DNA of 64,000 nucleotides from positions 160,194 through 224,193 of the forward strand of contig NZ_HE578925.1 of assembly GCF_000313565.1 (NCBI RefSeq). The letters are read 5' to 3'. Under the pieces are notes generated by a model that worked only from the letters and a program-made list of their open reading frames with translations, did not search any database and had not been told where the DNA came from. Of the stretch, positions 43,978-51,613 are shown piece after piece (within the stretch, counting starts at the first letter, position 1; the number at the start of each line of letters is the position of its first letter). The position numbers were made by a program, and so were the translations under genes. This stretch comes from Dielma fastidiosa. GTDB lineage: Bacteria > Bacillota_I > Bacilli_A > Erysipelotrichales > Erysipelotrichaceae.

Positions 43978-45003
43978 ATGATGAGAATAAAACAAGGATT
44001 GATCGCAGCTTTAAGCTTAAGCCTGTGTTTGGCGATGACAAGTATCAGGGTATCTGCCGATTGGGCAACCATAGGGGATAACCGGGTCTACATTGAAGAT
44101 AATAAAATGGTAAAAGAATGGAAAAAAATCGACGGCAGCTGGTATTATTTCCAAAAGGATAATGGTTATATGACCAAGGGCTGGCTGAAAACGAATGACT
44201 GCTGGTACTATCTTGATGAGAAGAATGGCAAAATGGTGACCGGCTGGCTGGCACAGAATAAATCTTGGTTCTATCTGAATCCGGCAAACGGTATTATGTA
44301 TTCAAACATGTGGCTTAGTGAGAATGGCAGCCGCTACTATTTTTTAGGTAATGGTCAAATGGCAACCGGCCGAGTTGTCATCGATAATCAAACCTTTGAG
44401 TTTGCGACTGATGGCAAGTATATTGGCACAAGTTCTGAAAGCTTGCTGAATGGATTGGTGACAATTAATGACAAACTATATTACTATAAACAGAATGTAG
44501 CGCAGACCGGCTGGCAGGAGGCAGATGGCAGAAAGCTTTATTTTGCGGCTGATGGAGCGGCAGTTTATGGCTGGCAGACGATCAATGGAATCAGTGCTTA
44601 TTATGTGAATGGGGAAGCCATGGTCACAAGTGATGCGGCTGATCTAAAAAAGGAAATTATCAAGGAATTAAAGAAAATGAGCGGCGGTCAGCTTGATACC
44701 CAAATGGCTGATCTGCAGACGGCGGCTGAGATCAGAGCTTTTGAAGGATTGTCGCGAGCTGATTCCATCCGTCCGAATAATACATATTTCACGACGGTTT
44801 TGGATGAACAGAAAATAAGCTATCTGGATGCGAAGGAAGCTATTTGCCTGAATGTGACAAGCGCAGAGGATTGTATCAATCAGCTTGAAGATGATTATGT
44901 CTTTATGAAAGCGCTGAATGACAAAGCATTTACCAAATCAGCGGTGGGAATTGCCCAGCAAGGGGATACGTATCAGGTTCATATTTTATTGCTTGAAGAA
45001 TAG
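43978..45003 (+). CDS. Secreted choline-binding-repeat protein with degenerate CAP domain
   Basis: 341 residues. A signal peptide (MMRIKQGLIAALSLSLCLAM, cleavage near SVRVSA-type site before Asp-Trp) is followed by about eight cell-wall-binding repeats with the GSWYYFQKDNGYMTKGW pattern (about 25-215). The C-terminal 120 residues align by eye with the CAP domain of the protein at 45932 (TYFTTVLDEQKI versus SYFATVLDEVGI). The CAP signatures are lost, however: SHERPDG is DSIRPNN and SHRINILN is NDKAFTKSA. Likely anchored to choline-bearing teichoic acid; the CAP part is probably non-catalytic. The start at 43978 is set by AAGGAG at 43966-43971. Confidence 0.8.
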   Translation: MMRIKQGLIAALSLSLCLAMTSIRVSADWATIGDNRVYIEDNKMVKEWKKIDGSWYYFQKDNGYMTKGWLKTNDCWYYLDEKNGKMVTGWLAQNKSWFYLNPANGIMYSNMWLSENGSRYYFLGNGQMATGRVVIDNQTFEFATDGKYIGTSSESLLNGLVTINDKLYYYKQNVAQTGWQEADGRKLYFAADGAAVYGWQTINGISAYYVNGEAMVTSDAADLKKEIIKELKKMSGGQLDTQMADLQTAAEIRAFEGLSRADSIRPNNTYFTTVLDEQKISYLDAKEAICLNVTSAEDCINQLEDDYVFMKALNDKAFTKSAVGIAQQGDTYQVHILLLEE

Positions 45004-45007
45004 AAAA

Positions 45008-45042
45008 AGGGTTGTGATCGCTGTCACAGCCCTCTATTTTTT
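45008..45042. terminator. Bidirectional terminator between choline-binding protein and RluD-type genes
   Basis: 10-bp stem AGGGTTGTGA/TCACAGCCCT with one G-U pair; T-run on the right and A-run on the left. Confidence 0.87.
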
Positions 45043-45930
45043 GAGACATAATTGCATATCTTCCGGCATTTTTGTTTCTATGAGTAAGGCTTTCATACTC
45101 ATCGGATGAATCAATCGCAGCTTATAGGCATGCAAGGCACATCGCTGAATCAGCGGCGAGGGTTTTCCATAAATCGGATCGGCGAGAATTGGCCGCTGTA
45201 TTGAAGCCAAATGAACACGGATCTGGTGCGTCCTGCCGGTTTCTAACTGACACTCGACAAGTGAAATTTTCTTGCGCTGATTTTCTTTTAGACAGGTAAT
45301 ATGAGTCACCGCCGGCTTACCGGTCTTGCTTACTCTGTATTTATTGTTTACATGCCGGTCACTGCCAATCGGCGCGTCAATGGTCTGCGTTGAGTGAGGC
45401 TTCAGCGCACCGTTAACGATGGCCAGATAGCTGCGGGCAATCTGCTTATTCGCGAGCATTTCATCAAGCAGCGGCTGAAAGAATGAGCATTTGCTGAATA
45501 ATACCAGACCGCTGGTTTCAAAATCAAGGCGATGAATCGGACGGATCGCATGTGATTGACCGCTTGCGTGATAATAAGCGCTGACGGCATTTGCCAAGGT
45601 ATGACGGCCATCCTTCTGATCCGGATGAACTAATAATCCAGGCGGCTTATTGACAATCAGCAGCACCTCATCCTCATAAACAATATCAAGGGGCAGGACA
45701 TCAGGCAGAAAGTCGATGGCTTCATCAATGAAAACACGGATTGCCAATTCATCACCCGGCTTTAACGGACAATTTTGTATGATTGGCTGCTGATTCACTA
45801 ACAGCCTTCGCTGCTGATAGCAGAGATAGCGCTGCTTTTTAGACTGACGGCAGGCTGTCAAGACCTCATCAACAGAGCTGTCATGTTCAATCACCGTTAC
45901 GGCATATTCATCTTTTTTATAAAATTTCAT
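45034..45930 (-). CDS. RluD/RluA-family 23S rRNA pseudouridine synthase
   Basis: 298 residues. Catalytic motif RPIHRLDFETSGLVLF with the conserved Asp at about residue 133; KPPGLLVHP (about 93) and the C-terminal ETGRTHQIRVHL (about 230) complete the family pattern. A partial S4-like N-terminal region is present. It converts specific uridines in rRNA or tRNA to pseudouridine; which ones cannot be told. The ATG complementary to 45928-45930 is chosen, one base after the CAP-gene stop codon on this strand and next to a GGAGA site; the upstream frame starts at TTG. Co-transcribed with the CAP gene. Confidence 0.9.
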   Translation of the reverse strand: MKFYKKDEYAVTVIEHDSSVDEVLTACRQSKKQRYLCYQQRRLLVNQQPIIQNCPLKPGDELAIRVFIDEAIDFLPDVLPLDIVYEDEVLLIVNKPPGLLVHPDQKDGRHTLANAVSAYYHASGQSHAIRPIHRLDFETSGLVLFSKCSFFQPLLDEMLANKQIARSYLAIVNGALKPHSTQTIDAPIGSDRHVNNKYRVSKTGKPAVTHITCLKENQRKKISLVECQLETGRTHQIRVHLASIQRPILADPIYGKPSPLIQRCALHAYKLRLIHPMSMKALLIETKMPEDMQLCLKK

Positions 45931-45931
45931 C

Positions 45932-46753
45932 TTATTCTCCAATGCAGATCATCGCCCACAGATAACCTGTGCTTGAAGGAATCAGGCTGACAGCAATTTC
46001 ATTAAAGCTTTCATTTAAGATATTGATGCGATGGGACTCTGAATGCATCCAGAAATCCATGGCTTCATCAACACTTTGATATTCAAAAGCGATATTCTCC
46101 GCATAATAATATGTATCAATTCCTACCTCATCAAGCACGGTTGCGAAATAACTGCCGTCAGGTCTTTCATGACTGAAGTCGGCGGCTAACTCATTCACTC
46201 GGATATCAGCAGCGTTTTGTAATGCGGCAGAAGCATTGCTGAGTGCTTTTAAGCCAGCTTCAGCGCGATATTCATTGACTTGATCAATGACCTGTTCAGC
46301 CATCGAGCGTTCATAGCTGCTTTCGCTCAGATCACTGTCAGGCGGCAGCGGTTCATTTTGAGAAGCTTCGCCGAGATAACTGCCATTTTCCGCAAATAGG
46401 TGACTGACACCGTCAATTTCAACGAGGCCGACCGCCATTTTACCATTTGGCAATAGATAGTAGCTTGTACCGTTTTCAGTAATCCATTTGCTGTCCTGCA
46501 TGATGCCGTTATCAGGATTCAAGTAATACCAGTCACGGTTTTCCGCAACCCAGCCAGTCTTCATGATGCCGCTGTCATAATCCAGCATGTACCAGCATTG
46601 ATACTGATCCTGAATCCAGCCGCTGAGCCGCATATTTTCAACATTATAATAAGCCCAGCCAGCTTCTTCCTTAACCCAGCTGCCCTCGCTGAACGCGTGA
46701 ACAGACAGGGAAGATGCCATGAAAAGGCAGAGTGTAAGCATTATTTTTTTCAT
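45932..46753 (-). CDS. Secreted choline-binding-repeat protein with CAP (SCP/PR-1) domain
   Basis: 273 residues: signal peptide (MKKIMLTLCLFMASSLSVHA), about five cell-wall-binding repeats (about 25-135, pattern WYYLNPDNGIM) and an intact CAP domain (about 150-273). The CAP signatures are present: VNEYRAEAGL, FSHERPDGSYF, YYAENIAF, AMDFWMHSESHRINILN and the final strand. Such CAP proteins occur on bacterial surfaces and spore coats; their enzymatic role is debated. The pair with the degenerate homologue at 43978 suggests a duplication with divergence. Confidence 0.88.
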   Translation of the reverse strand: MKKIMLTLCLFMASSLSVHAFSEGSWVKEEAGWAYYNVENMRLSGWIQDQYQCWYMLDYDSGIMKTGWVAENRDWYYLNPDNGIMQDSKWITENGTSYYLLPNGKMAVGLVEIDGVSHLFAENGSYLGEASQNEPLPPDSDLSESSYERSMAEQVIDQVNEYRAEAGLKALSNASAALQNAADIRVNELAADFSHERPDGSYFATVLDEVGIDTYYYAENIAFEYQSVDEAMDFWMHSESHRINILNESFNEIAVSLIPSSTGYLWAMICIGE

Positions 46754-46779
46754 ATAAAACCCTCTTTTAAGTGTTATTA

Positions 46780-46807
46780 TTATATCATTATCAGCATCAA
46801 TTGTCGA
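46780..46807 (-). promoter_or_regulatory. Promoter of the CAP-domain gene
   Basis: On the minus strand TCGACA (complement of 46802-46807), 16-base spacer and TATAAT (complement of 46780-46785). Confidence 0.65.
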
Positions 46808-46817
46808 TTTTCTTCAA

Positions 46818-46846
46818 TTGTATAAATAACTGAATAATGATAAAAT
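46818..46846 (+). promoter_or_regulatory. Promoter of the Gfo/Idh/MocA gene
   Basis: TTGTAT at 46818-46823, 17-base spacer, TAAAAT at 46841-46846 with TG extension. It lies back to back with the CAP-gene promoter. Confidence 0.65.
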
Positions 46847-46872
46847 AAATGCGATTGCTGAGGTGGTATAGA

Positions 46873-47820
46873 ATGATTCGTTTAGGAATTCTGGGAGCAG
46901 GCAACATTGCTCATCGTTTTATGAAGGGTGTACAGGGAGCAGAGACATTTAGCGTTGTCAGTGTTTACGCGCGTAAAGCGGATAAGGCAAAGCAATTTGC
47001 TGATGATTTTAATATTCAAAGCTATACTGATGATCTTCATCAGTTCCTGAATCATGATGAGCTTGATGCGGTATATATTGCCACCCCTAATTTTCTGCAT
47101 TTTGAAAATGTGATGCAGGCTTTAAGGGCTGGACTGCATTGTATGGTAGAAAAGCCGGCGTTTATTGAACCAGCGCAAGCTTTAAGCGCCTATCAATTTG
47201 CCCAGGAGCATAATCTGATTCTGATGGAGGCCATGAAGGTCTGTTATCTGCCGACCACCCAAAAGGCGAAGCAATGGCTGAATGATGGTAAAATCGGTAA
47301 GGTGATTCACATGGAAGCTAGCTTCTGCCGCAAAAGTGACATTGATGCAAGCCATCCGATTTTTGATGTGCAGAAGGGCGGCGGTGCTTTATTTGATGTC
47401 GGCTGTTATGCCTTGGCAATGGTACGTGAATTGCTGAATGAACCCAATCATGTTGACGCATGGTTTCATTTATGCGCCAGCGGTGTTGATGATACGGCTG
47501 AATTATTATTGACATACCAAGATACCTGGGCATCGATTCAGGCCAGTTTCCTGCTTGATAAGCAGAATGCCGCGATTATTTACGGCAGTGAGGGAACGAT
47601 AACGATTCCTGATTTTTGGAAGAGCAGCCGCATGGAGCTGCAGCGATATGATGGTTTAAAGGAAAGCTTTATCTGTGACCAGCCTTCTGAATTTACGCCG
47701 CAGATCAATTATTTTGCTGATTTGATTCTGGGCAAGGTCAAAAGCAATGCATCGATATCCGGACTTTTGAATTGTGGAATCATTAAGGAGGCAATAGAAC
47801 ATGGATACAATCAAAACTAA
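46873..47820 (+). CDS. Gfo/Idh/MocA family oxidoreductase
   Basis: 315 residues. The N-terminal Rossmann domain has RLGILGAGNIAHRF (about 3-16) and the family VEKPAFI segment (Lys of the EKP motif at about 97); the C-terminal alpha/beta domain has GGGALFDVGCYALAMVREL. Members oxidise or reduce sugars or inositols with NAD(P). The substrate is unclear. The ATG at 46873 has a GAGGTGG site six bases upstream. Overlaps the next gene by 20 bases. Confidence 0.88.
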   Translation: MIRLGILGAGNIAHRFMKGVQGAETFSVVSVYARKADKAKQFADDFNIQSYTDDLHQFLNHDELDAVYIATPNFLHFENVMQALRAGLHCMVEKPAFIEPAQALSAYQFAQEHNLILMEAMKVCYLPTTQKAKQWLNDGKIGKVIHMEASFCRKSDIDASHPIFDVQKGGGALFDVGCYALAMVRELLNEPNHVDAWFHLCASGVDDTAELLLTYQDTWASIQASFLLDKQNAAIIYGSEGTITIPDFWKSSRMELQRYDGLKESFICDQPSEFTPQINYFADLILGKVKSNASISGLLNCGIIKEAIEHGYNQN

Positions 47821-48847
47821 GACTAAGAAATTCTGGCAGCTGTTTATCAAGCAGCAAATGGAACTACAAGAAGCATTAAAGGATCAGCAGCAGGCAAAAA
47901 TTATAGAGCTTGTCCGGATTTTAAATGATGAATTATTATCAACAGCCGGTTGTTTCTTAGAGGTTGAAGGCAATGGCGAAGATTTTTATGAATGTACTTT
48001 TCTAAGCGGCGATGATAAAAGCTCACAGCTTATCTGCGCTTATATCAAAAAATTTGCACCGGAAAGAGTATTAAATCATTGGATCATCAATGATTGCCAG
48101 CAGCCATTAAGCGAAAAAGGCTTTCAAACACGTTTTGATGTGCGCGATGTCAGCTATGGAGTTGAAGATATTCAAATATGCATGCATGTGCTTGAGGGCG
48201 CTCAGATGGTTGATCTTGATGTGTGCTGCGCGGCATTTGAATGGCAGGATGAAAAGGAAAAGCAAACGATTACCGCCCTGCTGCTTGAAATGATGATTGG
48301 TACTTTACAGATGGAAGCTCATATCAATAGCTTTACTTGTGTAGATCAGCAGGATGCCAAGGAAGAGTGGTTTGCCTTAGCCGATTTATATGAACGATTG
48401 CTTGATCTGATTGAAACTAAAAAATGGCCGGACTTTAAAGATCCGACCCAGATTTATCGGGCGTATAAGCTGGATAAGGAAGAAATCAATGATAGTGTTC
48501 ATCACGATAAGCTGCTGATCACTACATGCCATCCGGAATTATTTGTGGAAATCATGAATGAACAGCGTTTGATTTTAGATAACTTTAATCGGCTTGGCGG
48601 TGAATACGGAACTCTGGTTTATGAGCATGAGGGAGTAAGTGAAAATCTCGCGCATAATAAAAAACAGCTTGAAAGGGAATTGAATGAATTGCTTTATTCA
48701 CTGGGGCTGGCACGTTGCATCGGCGGTGCTTTAGGTACGCATTATTGTTATATCGATGTTGCGGTATTTGACCGTCAGGATTTTAAACAGGCATTAGTTA
48801 AAATCAATGAAAAGCTGCCAGTTCAGCTGAATTATTTCCCTTATTAG
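47801..48847 (+). CDS. Uncharacterised protein with N- and C-terminal halves of differing character
   Basis: 348 residues, no family recognised. The N-terminal half (about 1-165) has mixed alpha/beta character and several Cys (SCQQP-like, DVCCAAFEW). The C-terminal half has a LLITTCHPELF and EQRLILDNFNRLGG segment and ends CIGGALGTHYCYIDVAVFD. No membrane helix, signal peptide or known catalytic motif. It has a good AAGGAGGC site and overlaps the oxidoreductase gene, implying cotranslation. Function unknown. Confidence 0.6.
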   Translation: MDTIKTKTKKFWQLFIKQQMELQEALKDQQQAKIIELVRILNDELLSTAGCFLEVEGNGEDFYECTFLSGDDKSSQLICAYIKKFAPERVLNHWIINDCQQPLSEKGFQTRFDVRDVSYGVEDIQICMHVLEGAQMVDLDVCCAAFEWQDEKEKQTITALLLEMMIGTLQMEAHINSFTCVDQQDAKEEWFALADLYERLLDLIETKKWPDFKDPTQIYRAYKLDKEEINDSVHHDKLLITTCHPELFVEIMNEQRLILDNFNRLGGEYGTLVYEHEGVSENLAHNKKQLERELNELLYSLGLARCIGGALGTHYCYIDVAVFDRQDFKQALVKINEKLPVQLNYFPY

Positions 48848-48870
48848 TGTCACTTAGCGGACACTTTTTT
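48846..48870 (+). terminator. Intrinsic terminator after the uncharacterised gene
   Basis: 6-bp stem AGTGTC/GACACT with an eight-base loop and six T; it overlaps the 3' end of the convergent sigK. Confidence 0.75.
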
Positions 48871-49552
48871 CATGTTTGCAGAATTCCTTATACAGATTGA
48901 TTATCGCTCTTTTTTCGATCCGTGAGACATAGGAGCGTGAAATGTGAAATTCCTTTGCGATTTCCTTTTGCGTCTGTTCAGGATGATTAAATAAGCCATA
49001 ACGGCGTGTTAAAATCTCTAATTCACGCTGATCAAGGACATAGAGATAGTCCTTCATTTTTTTAATGTTTTCATCAAGCATATAATCATCAATCGGATTG
49101 GTCGGTTCTGAAGCAATGGCATCAATTAAAGACATTGAACTGCCGTCAGTTTCATTGCCAATCGGTTCATTTAACGAAATGGTGGACGCGTGTTTGGCAT
49201 TAGAACGAATAGCCATCAAAATTTCATTTTCAATGCATCGGGCTGCGTAGGTTGTTAATTTATGGCCGGTTTCCAGCCGATACGTATCAATCGCCTTAAT
49301 CAAACCAATCGTACCGATGCTGATCAGATCTTCTTTATCAATTTTCTTGATGTCATATTTTTTTACGATATGAGCGACCAGTCTGAGATTATGCTCAATC
49401 AGCTTGTTGCGGGCTTCCTGATCATGATTTTCAAGTCGCTGCAGCAGCTCAGCTTCTTCCTCTTTGGAAAGCGGATCTTTAAAGCGGCGGGACTGGATAA
49501 AGCCTAAATAAGTAAATAGATTGGTAAAACACGATAATAAAGTTTCAAACAT
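48854..49552 (-). CDS. sigK: RNA polymerase sporulation sigma factor, SigK type
   Basis: 232 residues of the SigE/SigK subfamily of sigma-70: region 2 RNKLIEHNLRLVAHIVKKY, DLISIGTIGLIKAIDTY, and KLTTYAARCIENEILMAIR; region 4 with DQRELEILTRRYGL and an HTH ending SYVSRIEKRAI. The N-terminus has a hydrophobic leader (LLSCFTNLFTYLGFI) followed by KDPLSKEEEAELLQRL, closest to SigK. The hydrophobic leader is consistent with a pro-sequence removed by SpoIVFB. The gene is uninterrupted, without a skin-type insertion. It indicates sporulation ability or ancestry. Confidence 0.85.
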   Translation of the reverse strand: MFETLLSCFTNLFTYLGFIQSRRFKDPLSKEEEAELLQRLENHDQEARNKLIEHNLRLVAHIVKKYDIKKIDKEDLISIGTIGLIKAIDTYRLETGHKLTTYAARCIENEILMAIRSNAKHASTISLNEPIGNETDGSSMSLIDAIASEPTNPIDDYMLDENIKKMKDYLYVLDQRELEILTRRYGLFNHPEQTQKEIAKEFHISRSYVSRIEKRAIINLYKEFCKHEKSVR

Positions 49553-49570
49553 AATTTTCTCACCTGATAT

Positions 49571-49597
49571 AGTCTATGAATAATTTTAAGAAACTAT
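49571..49597 (-). promoter_or_regulatory. Sigma-E-like promoter of sigK
   Basis: On the minus strand ATAGTT (complement of 49592-49597), 13-base spacer, CATAGACT (complement of 49571-49578). This agrees with the sigma-E pattern ATA then CATAnnnT. It lies 18 bases upstream of the start codon. Confidence 0.5.
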
Positions 49598-49624
49598 TTC
49601 TAATTAATTTATTTTGTATCTGAT

Positions 49625-49693
49625 TCGGTTTTGATACAATCTTTAGGGATCGTGTTTAAAACCGAGAATTCAGTTGATTTGATGATTAAACAC
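49625..49693. repeat. Overlapping inverted repeats in the sigK-yqeG intergenic region
   Basis: CGGTTTT near 49626 pairs with AAAACCG near 49658; CGTGTTTA near 49652 pairs with TAAACACG near 49686. The centre strand is shared, so the two stems exclude each other. No T-run and no known RNA motif was recognised. Confidence 0.4.
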
Positions 49694-49724
49694 GGATAAA
49701 AGTCTTTATTCACACTGCTGGTTT

Positions 49725-49733
49725 TGGTATAAT
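49725..49733 (+). promoter_or_regulatory. Extended -10 promoter of the yqeG operon
   Basis: TGGTATAAT, full extended -10, 16 bases before the yqeG ATG. The mRNA would have a leader of only about ten bases, starting inside the AGGAGG. Confidence 0.55.
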
Positions 49734-49749
49734 AAGCAGGAGGTGGCCT

Positions 49750-50244
49750 ATGTTTGATTATTTAAAACCGGATCTGCAGATTGCATCTTATCAGCAGCTG
49801 GATGTCGGCATGCTTCAAAGGGCAGGCATTGAATTGCTGATCTGTGATATAGATAATACATTGGCGGTTCATGATGAAAAGCTGCCTGGTGCAAATGTAA
49901 GCGAATTTGTCAGAAAGGTACAGGCTGCCAATCTTAAGTTCTGTCTGATTTCTAATAATCGAGAAGAGCGGGTAAGGCAATATGGTGAGGCTTTAGGTGT
50001 AAGGTCATATGCTTTCGCGCTGAAGCCGATGAAGCATACATACCGTAAAATATTGAATGATTTTCAGGTTGACGCTCATCAATGCGCCTGTCTTGGCGAT
50101 CAGCTGCTGACTGATGGGCTGGGTGCTAAGCGAATGAAGATGCTGATGATATTAAGTCAGCCCTTATCTGAAAAGGATATTATTTATACTCGAATCAATC
50201 GTCATGCAGAGCGGTGGATTCTGAAACAGTTTGAAAAGAGGTAA
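49750..50244 (+). CDS. YqeG family HAD-IIIA phosphatase
   Basis: 164-residue HAD phosphatase: DxD motif as LLICDIDNTLAVHD (nucleophile Asp about residue 34), motif II in FCLISNNREER, a Lys in ALKPMKHTY, and CLGDQLLTDGLGAKR (motif IV). YqeG is the standard upstream neighbour of yqeH in Firmicutes; its physiological substrate is not established, though related proteins act on phosphatidylglycerophosphate. Overlap and spacing with yqeH indicate an operon. Confidence 0.92.
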   Translation: MFDYLKPDLQIASYQQLDVGMLQRAGIELLICDIDNTLAVHDEKLPGANVSEFVRKVQAANLKFCLISNNREERVRQYGEALGVRSYAFALKPMKHTYRKILNDFQVDAHQCACLGDQLLTDGLGAKRMKMLMILSQPLSEKDIIYTRINRHAERWILKQFEKR

Positions 50245-50248
50245 ACGA

Positions 50249-51328
50249 ATGAGTAAAAAATGTATTGGCTGCGGTGCTGAGCTGCAGAGCGAGGATGCCG
50301 GCCAGATCGGATATACACCTAAACCTGAGGCTGATTATTGTCAGCGTTGTTTTCGCATCCGTCATTATGACGATGTGATGATTTCAATGAAGCAGGGAAT
50401 TGATTCTGATTCAGTGCTGAGCCGGGTTGCTGAACTGGATGCTTTAATTTTATGGGTTGTGGATCTGTTTGATTTTGAAGCGAATCTGCTAAGCGGCATA
50501 AACCGCCATTTAGCGGGTAAGGATATCGTACTGGTTGGTACGAAGCGGGATCTGCTTCCGGATACGCTGGGAAATGAGAAGCTGGCTCAGTTTATCATGC
50601 GCCGATTGAAGCAGACAGGCATCAGTGTCAAGGGAATCGTGATATGCGGAGATTTGGTTAAGAATGCCAATACGCAGATGAATTACAGTGTTGATGAGGT
50701 GCTGAACTGTATCCATCTGCTGCGTCATGATCGTGATGTGGCCGTGATTGGTATGGCTAATGCTGGTAAATCAACGCTGCTGAATGCTTTGATGAATTCA
50801 GCGCAGCTGACTACGTCGCGTCATCCCGGCACGACCTTAGATTTTACCAAGCTGCCGTTTGAAGATTTTGTGATTTATGATACACCGGGCTTAACACGCT
50901 TAGACAGCTTGCTGACGCATATCAGCGATGCGGATTTAAAGAGTGTGATCCCGATGAAACAGGTGAAGCCGATTGTTTATCAGCTGAAAGGTTCACAAAC
51001 CCTTTCCGTAGGCGGTTTGGTACGGTTGGATTTATTGGATTGTGAAGCGGTGAGCTGTGTCTGCTACTTCAGTGACCGATTAAAAATTCACCGCGGCAAG
51101 CAGGAAAATGCGGATAAGCTGTGGGTGGATCATATCAATGAGCTGCTTGTGCCATCAATCAGCAAATCATTCAGGGATTTTGCGATGGTACAGCGGGATG
51201 GATTGAATGGCAGTATCGATGTTGTGATCCATGGACTTGGCTGGTTCTGCATTCAGGGACATGTGTCTCAGATACGTGTATATACAGATAAAAATGTCAA
51301 TGTGACATTCAGAGAGGAAATGATTTAA
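50249..51328 (+). CDS. yqeH: Ribosome biogenesis GTPase YqeH
   Basis: 359-residue circularly permuted GTPase involved in 30S assembly. A Cys4 zinc finger (CIGCG, then CQRCF) opens the protein. The G motifs appear in permuted order: G4 VGTKRDLL (about 94) before G1 GMANAGKSTLLN (about 170), then G3 DTPGL (about 212). The ATG at 50249 fits an AAGAGGT site. Last base is shared with the yhbY start. Confidence 0.93.
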   Translation: MSKKCIGCGAELQSEDAGQIGYTPKPEADYCQRCFRIRHYDDVMISMKQGIDSDSVLSRVAELDALILWVVDLFDFEANLLSGINRHLAGKDIVLVGTKRDLLPDTLGNEKLAQFIMRRLKQTGISVKGIVICGDLVKNANTQMNYSVDEVLNCIHLLRHDRDVAVIGMANAGKSTLLNALMNSAQLTTSRHPGTTLDFTKLPFEDFVIYDTPGLTRLDSLLTHISDADLKSVIPMKQVKPIVYQLKGSQTLSVGGLVRLDLLDCEAVSCVCYFSDRLKIHRGKQENADKLWVDHINELLVPSISKSFRDFAMVQRDGLNGSIDVVIHGLGWFCIQGHVSQIRVYTDKNVNVTFREEMI

Positions 51329-51612
51329 TGTTAAGTAAAAGTGATAAAACTAAATTAAGAGGCATGGGGCAGAAGCTTCGTCCTTTATTTCAAATCGGCA
51401 AAGATGGTATTACCGAAAATCTATGTGCCACCTTGTCTGATTCTTTGGAAGCACATGAGCTTGTGAAGCTGAATGCTTTGAAGACTTGCCCGGTGGGTAT
51501 TCAGGAAGCAGCGCTTGATCTGTCAGCCGCCACCAATAGTGAAATTGTACAGATCATCGGCAAAACAGTTATCCTGTATCGCCGCAGCAAAAAGAATAAG
51601 TGTGAATTATAA
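51328..51612 (+). CDS. yhbY: YhbY/CRM-domain RNA-binding protein
   Basis: 94 residues making a single CRM domain (LRGMGQKLRPLFQIGKDGITENL at about 10-32, then HELVKLNALKTCP). These proteins bind pre-50S particles and assist assembly. Position between yqeH and nadD is conserved in Firmicutes. TAATG overlap with yqeH implies coupled translation. Confidence 0.93.
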   Translation: MLSKSDKTKLRGMGQKLRPLFQIGKDGITENLCATLSDSLEAHELVKLNALKTCPVGIQEAALDLSAATNSEIVQIIGKTVILYRRSKKNKCEL

Positions 51613-51613
51613 G

